A DNA stretch of 64,000 nucleotides from Dinoroseobacter sp039192165. Its GTDB lineage: Bacteria; Pseudomonadota; Alphaproteobacteria; Rhodobacterales; Rhodobacteraceae. The position numbers and the translations under genes are program-made. Positions 40,748-51,000 of this stretch are shown piece by piece. Position 1 is the first letter of the stretch. Each line of letters starts with the position of its first letter. The stretch spans positions 310,001 through 374,000 of the forward strand of contig JBCCXD010000003.1 of the NCBI GenBank assembly GCA_039192165.1, written 5' to 3'. The notes beneath the pieces are model-generated. The model saw only the letters and a program-made list of their open reading frames with translations. It did no database searches and had not been told where the DNA came from.

Positions 40748-41874
40748 GCGCGCTTCGCGATCTCTTCGGACAGATTTTCCGGCAGCGCATCATACCGGCC
40801 CTTCACCAGATAATCGCTCCAGAGATATCCAATAAATTGCCGCCGTAAGTCTGGATCGGGCGACCAGTTTTTGCTTTCGCTCAAAGCCTTGTCCAAGGCG
40901 CCGGCATTGGGCGCATGCAAAACCAGACCCTCGATATTGTAGCAGGCATTTCCAAGGGTAATGGTCGGGCGCTCATACAACAGCGCTTCGATCCCGACAG
41001 TGGAATTCAGAGTGACCACAACGCGCGCGTTCTGGATTAGATCAGAAGTAACGTTGTGATTGGCGAAAATAACCCTCGGATGGGCAGGTCTCAGATCTTT
41101 GACAGAGCGTTTGAAGCTTGGATGCTCTTTAATAACAAAGGTCTCTTCGGGGTTTCTTTCCGCCGCTGCAAGAACCGCGTCCAGAAACATCTCCATGTTC
41201 CGTATCCATGGTGAATGCACAGTGACCTGCATGTCTGAAGGGACCTGAAAGGGAACAAAAACGTACCCGGGGTTGAGTTGGACCTCGGCACCCGAGCTTG
41301 TTTTGGACTTGCGGTTGTTTACGGCCTGGGGAAGCCCGTCTTTTGCAAAGTCAGTCTCTGATGAAAGATAGAAAGTGGGGTCCCGTGGCACTGAGTTTGC
41401 CGCATTAAGTCCTTTGGGGTCTATTTGCAGCGTTCCGGGAAAGAAGCCTGCCTCTACGAACACACGCCTGCGCTCGGTGCTGACATCGCCAAGTACGGAT
41501 TCTGGATATAGCGACCCGTTGTAGACGATGGTGATGTCTGGCGAAAAAAAGTTGAGTTCATGGGTTAGCGCCTCGCGCAGCAAACTGCCCTGAACTTTCT
41601 TCACCCACCCATAAACCCCGGAAACAACCGCATTTCCAAAAACTCTAGGAAGGCGGATGCGCTTGCGATCCAGATTGCCCGAAACGAGGTGTCGGGCTAC
41701 GGGGTCAGATGCAAAAAATGCGCGCAGAAGCTTCGATACCGCTGCTGGCCATCCGATATGACGCGCCAGATTGGCCAGGACACGATGGGTCTTGGTGCTG
41801 TAAGTTCGCACCGTCCCATCGAGGGCGGCGTCGAAGTTCCGCAACTGGCCGGTATCGAGTTTGAAAAACGTCAT
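40744..41874 (-). CDS. Capsule polysaccharide biosynthesis/export protein (KpsS/KpsC-like)
   Basis: A 376-residue protein resembling the capsule-synthesis family PF05159, whose KpsS and KpsC members add the Kdo linker that anchors capsule chains. The C-terminal half shows the family-like VIKEHPSFKRS, VVTLNSTVGIEALLY and TITLGNACYNIEGLVLH. The ATG at 41874 is the first start after the cobN stop (43 bases); the reading frame continues upstream inside cobN without a plausible start. Convergent with the RgpF-like gene. The two suggest a small surface-glycan module placed between pnp and the B12 genes. Confidence 0.75.
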   Translation of the reverse strand: MTFFKLDTGQLRNFDAALDGTVRTYSTKTHRVLANLARHIGWPAAVSKLLRAFFASDPVARHLVSGNLDRKRIRLPRVFGNAVVSGVYGWVKKVQGSLLREALTHELNFFSPDITIVYNGSLYPESVLGDVSTERRRVFVEAGFFPGTLQIDPKGLNAANSVPRDPTFYLSSETDFAKDGLPQAVNNRKSKTSSGAEVQLNPGYVFVPFQVPSDMQVTVHSPWIRNMEMFLDAVLAAAERNPEETFVIKEHPSFKRSVKDLRPAHPRVIFANHNVTSDLIQNARVVVTLNSTVGIEALLYERPTITLGNACYNIEGLVLHAPNAGALDKALSESKNWSPDPDLRRQFIGYLWSDYLVKGRYDALPENLSEEIAKRA

Positions 41875-41917
41875 GGCGCCGAGCGATACAGGAAATCCGT
41901 AGCAGAAGAAACGTGGA

Positions 41918-44900
41918 TCAAGGCGCCGATGCAGGTTGACAGGACGTGAGCGCCGCGCGCGCTGTATTGGAGCGTGGCGACCACAGCCCTCGCTCGATTG
42001 CCTCCCGCAATCGCGCTTCGATCTCCTGTAACGCGGGCTCGTTGTGCTCCTTAATAAAGTCTCGTGTCTCGTTGTCTTCCAGTATCGCTGCGTAGACGAG
42101 GTCGAAATGGTGATCCTTGACGGCGCCCGTCGTGGCGGCAAAGGCGAAAAGGTAATCAACTGTTGCGGCAATTTCGAACGCGCCCTTGTAGCCGTGGCGC
42201 TTGACGCCATTGATCCATTTCGGGTTGACCACGCGCGATCGTACAACTCGTCCAATTTCTTCGTCCAAAGTTCGAATAATTGGGCGTTCCGGGCGGGAAT
42301 GGTCGTTGTGATAGACGGGGCGCGATATCCCTTGCAGGGTCTCGACTGCGGCCGCCGCGCCCCCTTCGAACTGATAGTAGTCATCGCTGTCAAGCAGGTC
42401 ATGCTCACGGTTGTCCTGGTTCTGAACGACTGCGTCGACTGCGGACAGGCGCGCGGCAAAGCCGCCCCGGTCGGCTGCGCCCTCGCTCCCTTCACCGTAA
42501 GCGTATCCGCCCCAATCAAGATACGCCTCAGCGAGCTCTTTTTTCGAAGCCCAAATTCGTTCGTCAATCAGGGCCTGAAGGCCTGCACCATATGCGCCAG
42601 GCTTGGAGCCGTAGACGCGCGCGCCGCTCTCACCGGCCCGCGCGCGGGCGGCGGCGGGATTGTCTGCCTCCGGCTCTTCGAGCGCCATAACAGCCCGCGC
42701 GGCGCGGTCGACCAGCTCGATCTGTTGCGGAAAGGCGTCCCGGAAAAAACCCGAAACCCGTAACGTCACATCCACGCGTGGACGTCCAAGAACTGAAACT
42801 GGCAAAACCTCAAACCCGGTGACCCGCCGGTTCGCTGCGTCCCATCGCGGCTTCACGCCCATCAGGGCCAGCGCCTGCGCGATATCATCTCCGCCGGTGC
42901 GCATATTGGCAGTGCCCCATGCTGTAAGAAGTATCGCACGTGGCCAGTCGCCATGGTCTTGTAGGTGCCGGTCCAAAAGCAGGTTTGCTGAAGCCCAGCC
43001 CAGCTTCCATGCTGTCGGGGTGGGAACGGCGCGGCTGTCGACGGAGAAGAAGTTGCGCCCCGTTGGCAGCACGTCAAGGCGACCACGCGTAGGCGCGCCG
43101 GATGGCGCCGGGGCGATGAAGCGGCCCTCAAGGGCCTTGAGAAGCCCAGAGCCCTCCGCGGGGCCACACGCAGCGATGGCGGGCGCTATATGCGTTTGAA
43201 CTTCGCGCAAAACCATGGCGCTTGCCGCCCCCGGAGCGGAGACTTGCCCATCGCAAATCTGCTGCGCAACAAGTTCCAATCGCTCCACGGTATCGCCGTG
43301 GCTCCGCCAGGTCTCCTGGGTTACGCCGGCGAGTATATCGGGCTTGGGTCCGTTCCAGTCGCTGTGCATTTCGCAGTCCAGCGGATCGAACCCGAGCCCA
43401 AGATCGCTGGCAAGGGCGCGTAGAAGAGAGGCGTCAGGTCCCAGCCCCTCATTCCGGGGAAGGCGCGCAAGAGCGATAGAAAGGTCGCGGGCCTGCGCTC
43501 CCTCGGGCGATGTTCCGAAAATGTGCAAACCGTCCCGGATCTGGGCTTCTTTAAGATCGCAGAGATACGCGTCAAGCTTTGCCAGATCGCTGTCTTCTTC
43601 GCCTGTAAATCCGGCATCGGCATCAAGGCCAGTGGCCGCTGTCATGGACAGAATTTCGGACTTCAGGGTTTCGATACGTCGCGGGTCAACCCCGGCGGCC
43701 TCGTAATACTCGTCGACCAGTGCTTCCAGATCCCGAAGTGGTCCATAGGTCTCCGCCCGCGTCAGCGGTGGGGTCAAATGATCTATAATAACCGCCTGTG
43801 CGCGCCTCTTGGCCTGCGTGCCCTCACCGGGGTCGTTGACGATGAACGGATAGATATGGGGCAAAGGACCAAGCGCAACTTCGGGCCAGCAAGAAGCAGA
43901 CAAAGCGACGGATTTGCCGGGAAGCCATTCGAGATTTCCGTGCTTGCCCATATGCACGATCGCCTGCGCGCCATGGACCTCACGCAGCCAGAAATAGAAT
44001 GCCAGATAGTTGTGGGGCGGGACCAGATCGGGGGCGTGGTAGGTTTCTGAGGGATCGACGTTGTACCCTCGCGCGGGCTGCACGCCGACAATTGCGTTCC
44101 CAAAGCGAAGCACCGACAGAGCGAAGGCGCCGTCGACCACAAACGGGTCCTCCTCGGGGTCTCCCCAACGGGCTTCCAGCGCGGTGCGGACGTCAAGAGG
44201 CAGGGTCCGGTAGCGGTTTTTGTAGATCTCAATCGGCAGGCGCTCTCCTCCGTCGCGCGCGACCCGGTCTGTCAGCCAGTTGGTTGGACCTGCCAGAATC
44301 CGCGCCATCAATGCGTCGGCCGTCGTCGGCGCGCCGGCGACCCGGTAGCCTGCTTCCTTCAGCAACGCGAGCATGTTCGTTGTTGCCGCGGGCGTATCAA
44401 GACCTACGCCGTTTGCCAGACGTCCGTCTTTGTTTGGGTAATTTGCGAGGATCAGCGCGATTTTGCGATCTGCGGTCGGCGTGCGTTGCAAATCGATCCA
44501 ATTCGCAGCCAGATCCGCCACGAACTCTACCCGATCCCCAAACGCACGATAGCCGGCAATTGGACACTGTGCGGCTTCGTCGAAGTAAGCTTCGCCTTTG
44601 AAACTGATGGCCCGGGACAAGACCCGACCATCGACCTCTGGCAGCGCGACATTCATGGCGATATCGCGTGCAGAGAGCCCTGCCTTACCTTCGCTCCAGC
44701 TTTCCTCCGCGCCGCCTGACAAAATCACCTGAAACACCGGTGCACCTTGCGCGGCGGCCTGCGTCAGAGGGTTCGCTGCCTCTGGTTCGCTTGGTGTTCC
44801 AACGGCAAAACTGGTGCAGTTCAGGATCACCGAAGGCGGTGCCGCCTCGAAAATCTGTGCCAGTGTGGCCTGGCTCAAAGGGTCTTTCAGAGAAGCGACA

Positions 44901-45607
44901 AATACCGGTAAAGGTGCCAGACCGCGCTTCAGAAGGGCCTTTACAAGCCGATTGATTGGATGAAGGCCGGCGCCCTGCACCAGAGCGCGATAAAAGACTA
45001 TCGGGACGACCGGTGCGTCCTTGGGCCAAGCCTTTGCGGCCGTGTTCAGATCTGTGATGCCTAAAGCGGACCAATAGACCCCTGCGCGGAGCAATGGTGC
45101 GGCCGCAGGTGGTTTGGGTCCATTGTCCAGCATCGCGCTTGCATAGCGCAGGAAGTTGCTGCTGTTTTCTGGCCCGCCCTCCACCAGATAAGCCCAGAGC
45201 GCATCATAGTCTGCGTCTGGAACAGTCGAAAGGCTGCGCAGTTCCGGATCGGGTTTATCGTCGCCCGGCAAAAGCGCAAGCGCAACGCCCGCAGCCTGGC
45301 ATCGAGAGGCATATTGTTCCGCTCCGTATCGCCAATAGCCTGTCCCGCCCAGCACACGTATGACGACAAGTCGCGCATGGGTGGCACATGAATCAAGATG
45401 GAGATCGACTGACATCGGGTGTCGCAAATGCATGAGACTGGCGAGCCGCATTTCGGGCGGCTCGTCCATCGAACCACGTGCCTCTGAAAGCGCGGCAAGT
45501 TCAGTATCTGCTGCCGAAATTACGACAAGCGGAGCAGGCGACTGGTTTAGATCGACCGGCTCTTGACCATCGCCGATTGTGCCCGGAGTTGCCGCTAGAA
45601 GATGCAT
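41918..45607 (-). CDS. cobN: Cobaltochelatase subunit CobN
   Basis: Large subunit (1229 aa) of the aerobic ATP-dependent cobalt chelatase CobNST, which inserts Co2+ into hydrogenobyrinic acid a,c-diamide. It is homologous to Mg-chelatase ChlH/BchH throughout. Recognisable segments: VHMGKHGNLEWLPGKSVALS (the metal/porphyrin site histidines), the KRRAQAVIIDHLTPPLTRA region and, near the C-terminus, NPKWINGVKRHGYKGAFEI. Length is typical of CobN. Its partners CobS and CobT are not in the window. It is third in the minus-strand run riboswitch-cobW-GNAT-cobN, so it is expected to fall under B12 control. Confidence 0.96.
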   Translation of the reverse strand: MHLLAATPGTIGDGQEPVDLNQSPAPLVVISAADTELAALSEARGSMDEPPEMRLASLMHLRHPMSVDLHLDSCATHARLVVIRVLGGTGYWRYGAEQYASRCQAAGVALALLPGDDKPDPELRSLSTVPDADYDALWAYLVEGGPENSSNFLRYASAMLDNGPKPPAAAPLLRAGVYWSALGITDLNTAAKAWPKDAPVVPIVFYRALVQGAGLHPINRLVKALLKRGLAPLPVFVASLKDPLSQATLAQIFEAAPPSVILNCTSFAVGTPSEPEAANPLTQAAAQGAPVFQVILSGGAEESWSEGKAGLSARDIAMNVALPEVDGRVLSRAISFKGEAYFDEAAQCPIAGYRAFGDRVEFVADLAANWIDLQRTPTADRKIALILANYPNKDGRLANGVGLDTPAATTNMLALLKEAGYRVAGAPTTADALMARILAGPTNWLTDRVARDGGERLPIEIYKNRYRTLPLDVRTALEARWGDPEEDPFVVDGAFALSVLRFGNAIVGVQPARGYNVDPSETYHAPDLVPPHNYLAFYFWLREVHGAQAIVHMGKHGNLEWLPGKSVALSASCWPEVALGPLPHIYPFIVNDPGEGTQAKRRAQAVIIDHLTPPLTRAETYGPLRDLEALVDEYYEAAGVDPRRIETLKSEILSMTAATGLDADAGFTGEEDSDLAKLDAYLCDLKEAQIRDGLHIFGTSPEGAQARDLSIALARLPRNEGLGPDASLLRALASDLGLGFDPLDCEMHSDWNGPKPDILAGVTQETWRSHGDTVERLELVAQQICDGQVSAPGAASAMVLREVQTHIAPAIAACGPAEGSGLLKALEGRFIAPAPSGAPTRGRLDVLPTGRNFFSVDSRAVPTPTAWKLGWASANLLLDRHLQDHGDWPRAILLTAWGTANMRTGGDDIAQALALMGVKPRWDAANRRVTGFEVLPVSVLGRPRVDVTLRVSGFFRDAFPQQIELVDRAARAVMALEEPEADNPAAARARAGESGARVYGSKPGAYGAGLQALIDERIWASKKELAEAYLDWGGYAYGEGSEGAADRGGFAARLSAVDAVVQNQDNREHDLLDSDDYYQFEGGAAAAVETLQGISRPVYHNDHSRPERPIIRTLDEEIGRVVRSRVVNPKWINGVKRHGYKGAFEIAATVDYLFAFAATTGAVKDHHFDLVYAAILEDNETRDFIKEHNEPALQEIEARLREAIERGLWSPRSNTARAALTSCQPASAP

Positions 45608-45675
45608 TGCACCGCCTTTTCCCGTAGTCCTCGGGACGGTCTATCAATCCCGGAAAGGCCCGGCAATGTGCGACG

Positions 45676-46140
45676 CTAGCGTCCTTTGGCGGTGAAACTG
45701 GGAGGCACCTGCACACGACGGTTCAAAGGACGTTCATACAGGTTCAGGTCAGCCTCGCGCCCCGTATCTTCTCCTGGAAAAAAACCGCATCGCACAAGCG
45801 TGGCGCGAACCTTGGCATGCATGTTGCCGACCCAAACCCGAAGAGCTGGCAAGCGTAGGCTGCGCGCCTGGGTTTCGACCTGTTCGACGAGAATTTCTGG
45901 CAAGCTCGTATCTTGCTGATCGAGTTTGTAGTGGAACCCGGTGATCAGCCCGAATGTGCCCTCGTTGCGCAGAGCGATGCAGCCAAGGGGGTCACCATTG
46001 CGCTCGGCCAAAAAGAAGTAGGCATTTGGTCCGGTGAGATCGGTAAGGTCCGGGGGCTTGATCGCTTTTGGAGGTAGCAACAGCTCTTGCGCCATAGGTT
46101 CAAACGGACTTGCAGGGAAGACCCGGATTTCTCTCGACAT
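45676..46140 (-). CDS. Small GNAT-like acetyltransferase between cobW and cobN
   Basis: A 154-residue protein whose middle, AYFFLAERNGDPLGCIALRN and then VEQVETQARSLRLPALRVWV, reads as a degenerate GNAT fold without a clean acetyl-CoA RxxGxG loop. The C-terminal RATLVRCGFFPGED fits the GNAT final beta-bulge. The function is unknown. It lies 68 bases upstream of cobN and about 110 bases downstream of cobW on the same strand, so it may be part of the B12-regulated operon. The assignment is by general look only. Confidence 0.6.
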   Translation of the reverse strand: MSREIRVFPASPFEPMAQELLLPPKAIKPPDLTDLTGPNAYFFLAERNGDPLGCIALRNEGTFGLITGFHYKLDQQDTSLPEILVEQVETQARSLRLPALRVWVGNMHAKVRATLVRCGFFPGEDTGREADLNLYERPLNRRVQVPPSFTAKGR

Positions 46141-46252
46141 CGGTCGCTCTTTCCGGACTCAAAACGAATCCTTACCCCTCAGCTTTATTCTCGCATTTTT
46201 CATACATCTTTTCGAGGGCGGCCCCTCAGAAAGCGCATTTGCTTGATTTCAA

Positions 46253-47362
46253 TTAAGAAACGGGATCCAGAGAGTGTTGTAGATCTGCGGTGATCGCAGC
46301 CTCGTCGAGACCTGCCTGCCCGATAACAACAAGACGGGTGCGACCGGTTTCAGAGGATTGCAAAGGGCGGTCGAAATAAGTCTCAATTCTCGGACCGACG
46401 GCCTGCAGTGTCAGTCGCATAGGCTTGCCAGTCACGGCGGCGAACCCTTTCAGGCGCAGGATATCGTGCCGGCGGATCACGTCGGAAACAAGCTCGGCGA
46501 AGGTGTCGGGATTCGTGACCTCCGGCAGATTCACAACGAAGGAAGTGAATGCATCATGGTCATGGTCATGGTCATGGTCATGGTCATGGTCATGGTCATG
46601 GTCATGGTCATGATCGTGGTCCTCATGGTCGTGGTGATGATGGTGCACTTCGTGACGTGCGTCCATATCGGCTTCTGCGCCAATCCCTTGTCCGAGCAGA
46701 ATACTCACAGGCAGTGCGCCGTGCGAAGCACTTACAACTTGAACGCCGTCTCTCGCGTCCGCCTTCAGACGTCCGGTGATCGCCCCCGCTTCTGACATGG
46801 AAAGCAGGTCGGATTTGTTTACAACAAGCATGTCGGCACAGGCGACTTGATCAGCGAACAGCTCCGACAGCGGAGTTTCGTGGTTCAGGTTTTCGTCTTG
46901 CTGGCGCTGCGCGTCCACTGCTGCCTCGGAGTGTGCAAACCGTCCCTCGGTCACCGCTTTGCCATCAACAACGGTCACGACACCGTCCACGGTCACTTTG
47001 GTTGCAATAGCGGGCCAGTTAAAGGCCCGCACAAGCGGTTGCGGCAGGGCCAGCCCGCTGGTTTCGATGACGATATGGTCGGGCGGGGTTTCCCGTGACA
47101 GAAGCTTCTCCATCGTTGGAATGAAATCGTCGGCGACCGTGCAACAGATGCAGCCGTTCGAAAGTTCCATGATGTCTTCATCGCTACATGCCGTATCTCC
47201 GCAACCCTTGAGAATTTCCCCATCAACCCCGAGGTCGCCAAATTCGTTGATTATGAGCGCAATCCTTCGGCCTTCGGCGTTGGACAGAACATGGCGGATC
47301 AAAGTTGTCTTTCCGGCACCCAGAAACCCGGTAACAACGGTTGCAGGTATTTTTGCAGGCAT
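46253..47362 (-). CDS. cobW: CobW-family GTP-dependent metallochaperone
   Basis: G3E GTPase (369 aa) thought to deliver Co2+ for B12 synthesis. Walker A GFLGAGKT (12-19), the metal-binding CICC motif (Cys71, Cys73, Cys74), NKSD (GTP base recognition) and a C-terminal CobW_C domain. Between the domains is a tract of His/Asp alternation encoded by nine perfect hexanucleotide repeats. The ATG at 47362 follows AGGAG; a longer in-frame start at 47410 is rejected. It lies downstream of a cobalamin riboswitch and a small ORF, and upstream of cobN. Confidence 0.95.
   Translation of the reverse strand: MPAKIPATVVTGFLGAGKTTLIRHVLSNAEGRRIALIINEFGDLGVDGEILKGCGDTACSDEDIMELSNGCICCTVADDFIPTMEKLLSRETPPDHIVIETSGLALPQPLVRAFNWPAIATKVTVDGVVTVVDGKAVTEGRFAHSEAAVDAQRQQDENLNHETPLSELFADQVACADMLVVNKSDLLSMSEAGAITGRLKADARDGVQVVSASHGALPVSILLGQGIGAEADMDARHEVHHHHHDHEDHDHDHDHDHDHDHDHDHDHDHDAFTSFVVNLPEVTNPDTFAELVSDVIRRHDILRLKGFAAVTGKPMRLTLQAVGPRIETYFDRPLQSSETGRTRLVVIGQAGLDEAAITADLQHSLDPVS
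46555..46614. repeat. Hexanucleotide tandem repeat inside cobW
   Basis: Nine perfect copies of CATGGT (46555-46608) plus one variant, CATGAT (46609-46614). On the coding strand these are GAC-CAT units giving a run of Asp-His pairs in the metal-binding linker of CobW. The unit is a multiple of three, so slippage would change tract length without a frameshift. Confidence 0.95.
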
Positions 47363-47378
47363 TGGAGCGTCTCCTGGA

Positions 47379-47585
47379 TTAGATTGATTGGTCGGGTTTG
47401 CGCGCCGCAAAAGTCGCGCAACGAGTTTGCATCAAGTTCAAGCAGAGAGCCGAACTCCGGCCGGTCGATCGAAGTGGTATTGCAGACCCTTGGCCATCGC
47501 GTTTGAACCGATTTGATCGCAACGGGCCAGCCCAGAAGCGAACCCGATCAGAGCACCCCGCAGGGATCAAAGCCATTGTTGGCAT
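47379..47585 (-). CDS. Small ORF between the B12 riboswitch and cobW
   Basis: A 68-codon frame starting with an ATG that has an AGGAG site 7 bases upstream, and ending 16 bases before the cobW start. It contains three cysteines, many basic residues and no recognised domain. It may be a real small protein, a leader peptide through which riboswitch control is coupled to cobW, or fortuitous. A competing minus-strand frame here (about 42 codons, containing NAMAKGLQYHFDRPAGV) has codon use at least as gene-like but lacks a start, so decay of an older gene is possible. Low certainty. Confidence 0.35.
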   Translation of the reverse strand: MPTMALIPAGCSDRVRFWAGPLRSNRFKRDGQGSAIPLRSTGRSSALCLNLMQTRCATFAARKPDQSI

Positions 47586-47630
47586 AGTGCTACTCCTGTC
47601 CGTCACACCCGACGGCGTTGGTTTCTTTGT

Positions 47631-47810
47631 GCTCGGCTGGTCTCCTGGCTCGCGGGTCTCGGCGCGGTCGTCCCCTTCCCGATCCCTGAACGGACCAGTG
47701 GTGATGGACGTGCGCTCGCCGCTTACAGTCGCGGGGGCGGCTGTGGCCTTGGACCCCGGTTTGGGTCATCCGCACCACATTCCCATTTCATCCCCGACGC
47801 TTCGCGCCAT
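47631..47810 (-). ncRNA. Cobalamin riboswitch upstream of cobW
   Basis: On the minus strand all core elements of the AdoCbl riboswitch occur in order: GGGAA (47780-47784), GGTG (47773-47776), CCGCGACTGTAAGC (47721-47734), CCACTG (47696-47701), GGGAAGGGG (47672-47680) and GAGCCAGGAGACCAGCCGAGC (47631-47651; near 20 bases of classic 3' consensus). No U-rich terminator follows; instead a short CCGTC/GACGG hairpin lies next to the ribosome site of the small ORF. Translational control is therefore likely. The 5' boundary is approximate. Confidence 0.95.
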
Positions 47811-48039
47811 CGAGGAACCTAAGCTGGGCTCATGTGCGCTTGCTCCGTCGAAGGCGTCAAGGCGATTTTGCCAGGTCAGCTTTGGTGGAACTTTCGCTGC
47901 GTCGCATTTAATGGATAAAGCCCCCATATGACGTAGCTTGCGTGGGATGCCCGGATACATGTAGTATACCCATTGACTCAAACGATTTCAGTGAAGACCT
48001 TAGCAGTCGACTGGAATCACCTCCGAAAGGGTGCCCTGC
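47811..48039. other. Divergent region between the cobW riboswitch and smc
   Basis: About 230 bases that must hold the promoter of the riboswitch transcript (minus) and that of smc (plus). A candidate plus-strand promoter is TTGCGT (47938-47943), 18 bases, TAGTAT (47962-47967), about 70 bases before the smc start. No gene is seen. Confidence 0.4.
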
Positions 48040-51000
48040 GTGCGCTTTTCCCGGCTTCGCCTCAACGGCTTCAAGAGTTTCGTGGATCCGACCGACCTTA
48101 TAATTGGGGACGGGCTTACCGGCGTAGTGGGTCCGAACGGGTGTGGAAAATCGAACTTGCTTGAAGCGCTGCGCTGGGTAATGGGCGAAAATCGTCCCAC
48201 GGCTATGCGCGGTGGCGGCATGGAAGATGTGATTTTCGCAGGGGCCGCGACGCGCTCAGCGCGCAACTTCGCTGAAGTTGCCTTGACGATCGACAATTCT
48301 GATCGACGCGCGCCGGCGGCGTTCAACGACGCCGAACAGTTAGAGATTATCCGCCGGATCACCCGAGATGTCGGGTCCGCCTACAAGACAAACGGCAAGG
48401 ACGTCCGCGCTCGGGATGTTCAGATGCTCTTTGCGGACGCTTCCACAGGCGCGCATTCTCCTGCGCTTGTTCGGCAGGGCCAGATCTCTGAACTGATCAA
48501 TGCCAAACCTAAAGCGCGCCGACGCATACTGGAAGAGGCCGCTGGAATTTCGGGTCTTTATCAGCGCCGGCACGAGGCGGAGCTCAAGCTCAAGGGCGCT
48601 GAGGCCAATCTGGACAGGGTCGAAGACGTCCTTGAGCAACTGGCCACGCAACTGGCGACCTTGGCGCGCCAGGCAAAGCAAGCTGCGCGCTACCGCGAGA
48701 TTGGTGCGCAATTGCGCAAGGCTGAGGGGCTTTTGCTCTATCGTCGTTGGCGCGAAGCGGATGAAGCAAGACTGCTCTCGGCGCAGGATCTTACGACGCG
48801 GACAACAGAAGCGGCGCAGGCCGAAGCAGCGGCCCGCGACGCCAGCAAGTTGCGCGCAGAACAGGACAGCGCGTTGCCGCCTTTGCGCGAGGAAGAGGCA
48901 ATCGCTGCGGCTGTCCTTCAAAGGCTTCTGGTGGAACGTGACGCGCTCACCGACCAGGAACAGCGCGCCCGCGATACGATTGCCACCCTTCAGGCACGGA
49001 TCACGCAGCTCGAAAATGACATTGAGCGCGAGTCAGCGTTGAACGCGGACGCCCTGCAGACGATCGAAAATCTAGAGTCCGAGCAGGCCGAGATTGGCAA
49101 AGCCGCCGACGGTCACACCGATCGTCTTGCAGCGGCTGCGGAAGAGGCGCGTTCAGCCGCCGAGGTTCTGTCTGATCGCGAAACTGCACAAAGTGAACTG
49201 ACAGAGGATGTCGCGCGGCTGTCCGCGCGCCACCAATCCACACGGCGTATGCTGGAAGACGCCGAGAAGACACAAGCCCGCGCGGCTGAGCAGGCAGATC
49301 GGGCTGAAGTCGCGGTGTCTTCAGCCAAGACGGCGCTTGCAGATGCAGACGCGTCTTTTGCCGCGTCAAAGCTTGCAGCCGATCACGCACAGGCTGCCTC
49401 TGAGTCGGCCGAGCTTGCCTTGACCGAAGCGGAAACACAGCGCGCAATGCTGCAGGCGCAGGAAGCAGAGGCGCGTGCGGCTCGGTCGGAAGCCGAAGGC
49501 GAGGTCAGCGCGCTGCGTGCCGAGGTCGGCGCGCTGGAGAAGCTGGTAGCACGGGCGCAGAGCGAAAACGGCCAGGTCCTCGACGCGGTCACTGCCAAGG
49601 CCGGTTTCGAAGCCGCGCTTGGCGCGGCGCTTGCCGATGATCTGAACGCGCCCGAAGTAGAAGGCGATGCTTCGGGCTGGCATTGTTTGCCGGACTATAC
49701 CTCGCCGCAGCCCTTGCCAGCTGGGGCGACGCCGCTGGCCGACCATGTTGAAATACCTGCCGCGCTGTTGCGTCGGATTGGACAGGTGGGACTGGTTGAC
49801 CGTGCGGCTGGTGCAGCGCTCCAGCCCGATTTGCTGCCAGGGCAGCGGCTTGTAAGCAAGGAAGGCGATTTGTGGCGCTGGGATGGTCTGAGCGCGCGGG
49901 CTGAAGATGCGCCGTCTGCGGCCGCGGCCCGGCTCCAGCAGATAAACCGCCTGGCCGAGCTCAAGACAGATCTGGAAGTGGCAGAAGAAAAAGCTGCGTT
50001 AGAACGGGCAGCGCACGAGACGCTGCAAACCGATCTCCGGACTGCTTCGGACGCGGACCGCACTGCGCGCGATGCGCGCAAAGCCGCAGAGCGTGCGTTG
50101 GGTGACAGTAGCCGTCAGCTCAGCAAAAGTGAGGCCGATCAGAATATACTGGCTGGAAAGCTCGAAACCCTAACGCTGTCGGTCTCGCGGTTCCGATCTG
50201 AGGCTCTTGAAGCGCAAAAAGCGGTGGCGGAAACCGAAGCTTCGCTGCGTGGGCTCGATGATCTGGATGCTGCCCGCGAGCAGGTGGAACAGGTGCGCAT
50301 GACGGTCGATGCGGCGCGTATGACGATGCTTGCGAAGCGCTCTGCCCATGATGAGATGCGTCGAGAAGGAGAAGCGCGCACCAGGCGAGACCAGGAAATT
50401 ACCCAGCAGATCAGCGGGTGGCGGCATCGTCTAGAGACAGCGGCCAAGCGCAGCGCAGAGCTGGCGGACCGGCGTGAGAATTCGCGCAAAGAGCTGAAAG
50501 AGGCCGAGGCCGCGCCGGAGGAGATTTCCGCAACACGAGATGCGCTGGCACAGGAAATCTCAAAGGCAGAAGCGCGCAAGGCTGAAGCGGCGGATGCGCT
50601 AAGCAAGGCTGAAGGTGCGCTCCGGCGTGCCGAGCAGGGTGAGCGCGACGCGGAGCGCACTGCGTCCGAGTCGCGAGAAGCCCGGGCGCGCGCAGAGGCC
50701 CTGTCTGAAGCGGCGGTCGAAACTGTAACGTTGGCGGCAGAGCGAATTTTCGAAGCGCTCGAAGTTACGCCGCAGCAGTTGCTCGATACGCTGGGCGCGG
50801 ACACTGAAAAAATGCCCGGCGCCGAGGCGATCGAAGCCGAGGTAAACCGCCTGAAACGGCAGCGCGACGCGATGGGCGCCGTCAATTTGCGCGCCGAGGA
50901 GGACGCCCGTGGCGTCGAGGAAGAATACCAAACGCTGCTCCAGGAAAAAGAAGATCTGGGAGAGGCCATCGGCAAGCTGCGCTCCGGCATTTCGGGTCTG

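Noticed and set aside
41875..42567. N-terminal extension of the capsule gene into cobN
   Set aside because: The frame is open but overlaps cobN entirely; the extension has no domain and no ribosome site, and an ATG at 41874 fits.
46200..46252. GAGGG/CCCTC hairpin downstream of cobW as a terminator
   Set aside because: No U-tract follows on the minus strand, so it is not a convincing intrinsic terminator.
46555..46614. Short tandem repeats considered as a CRISPR or VNTR outside genes
   Set aside because: No spacers; the repeat is coding sequence within cobW, in frame.
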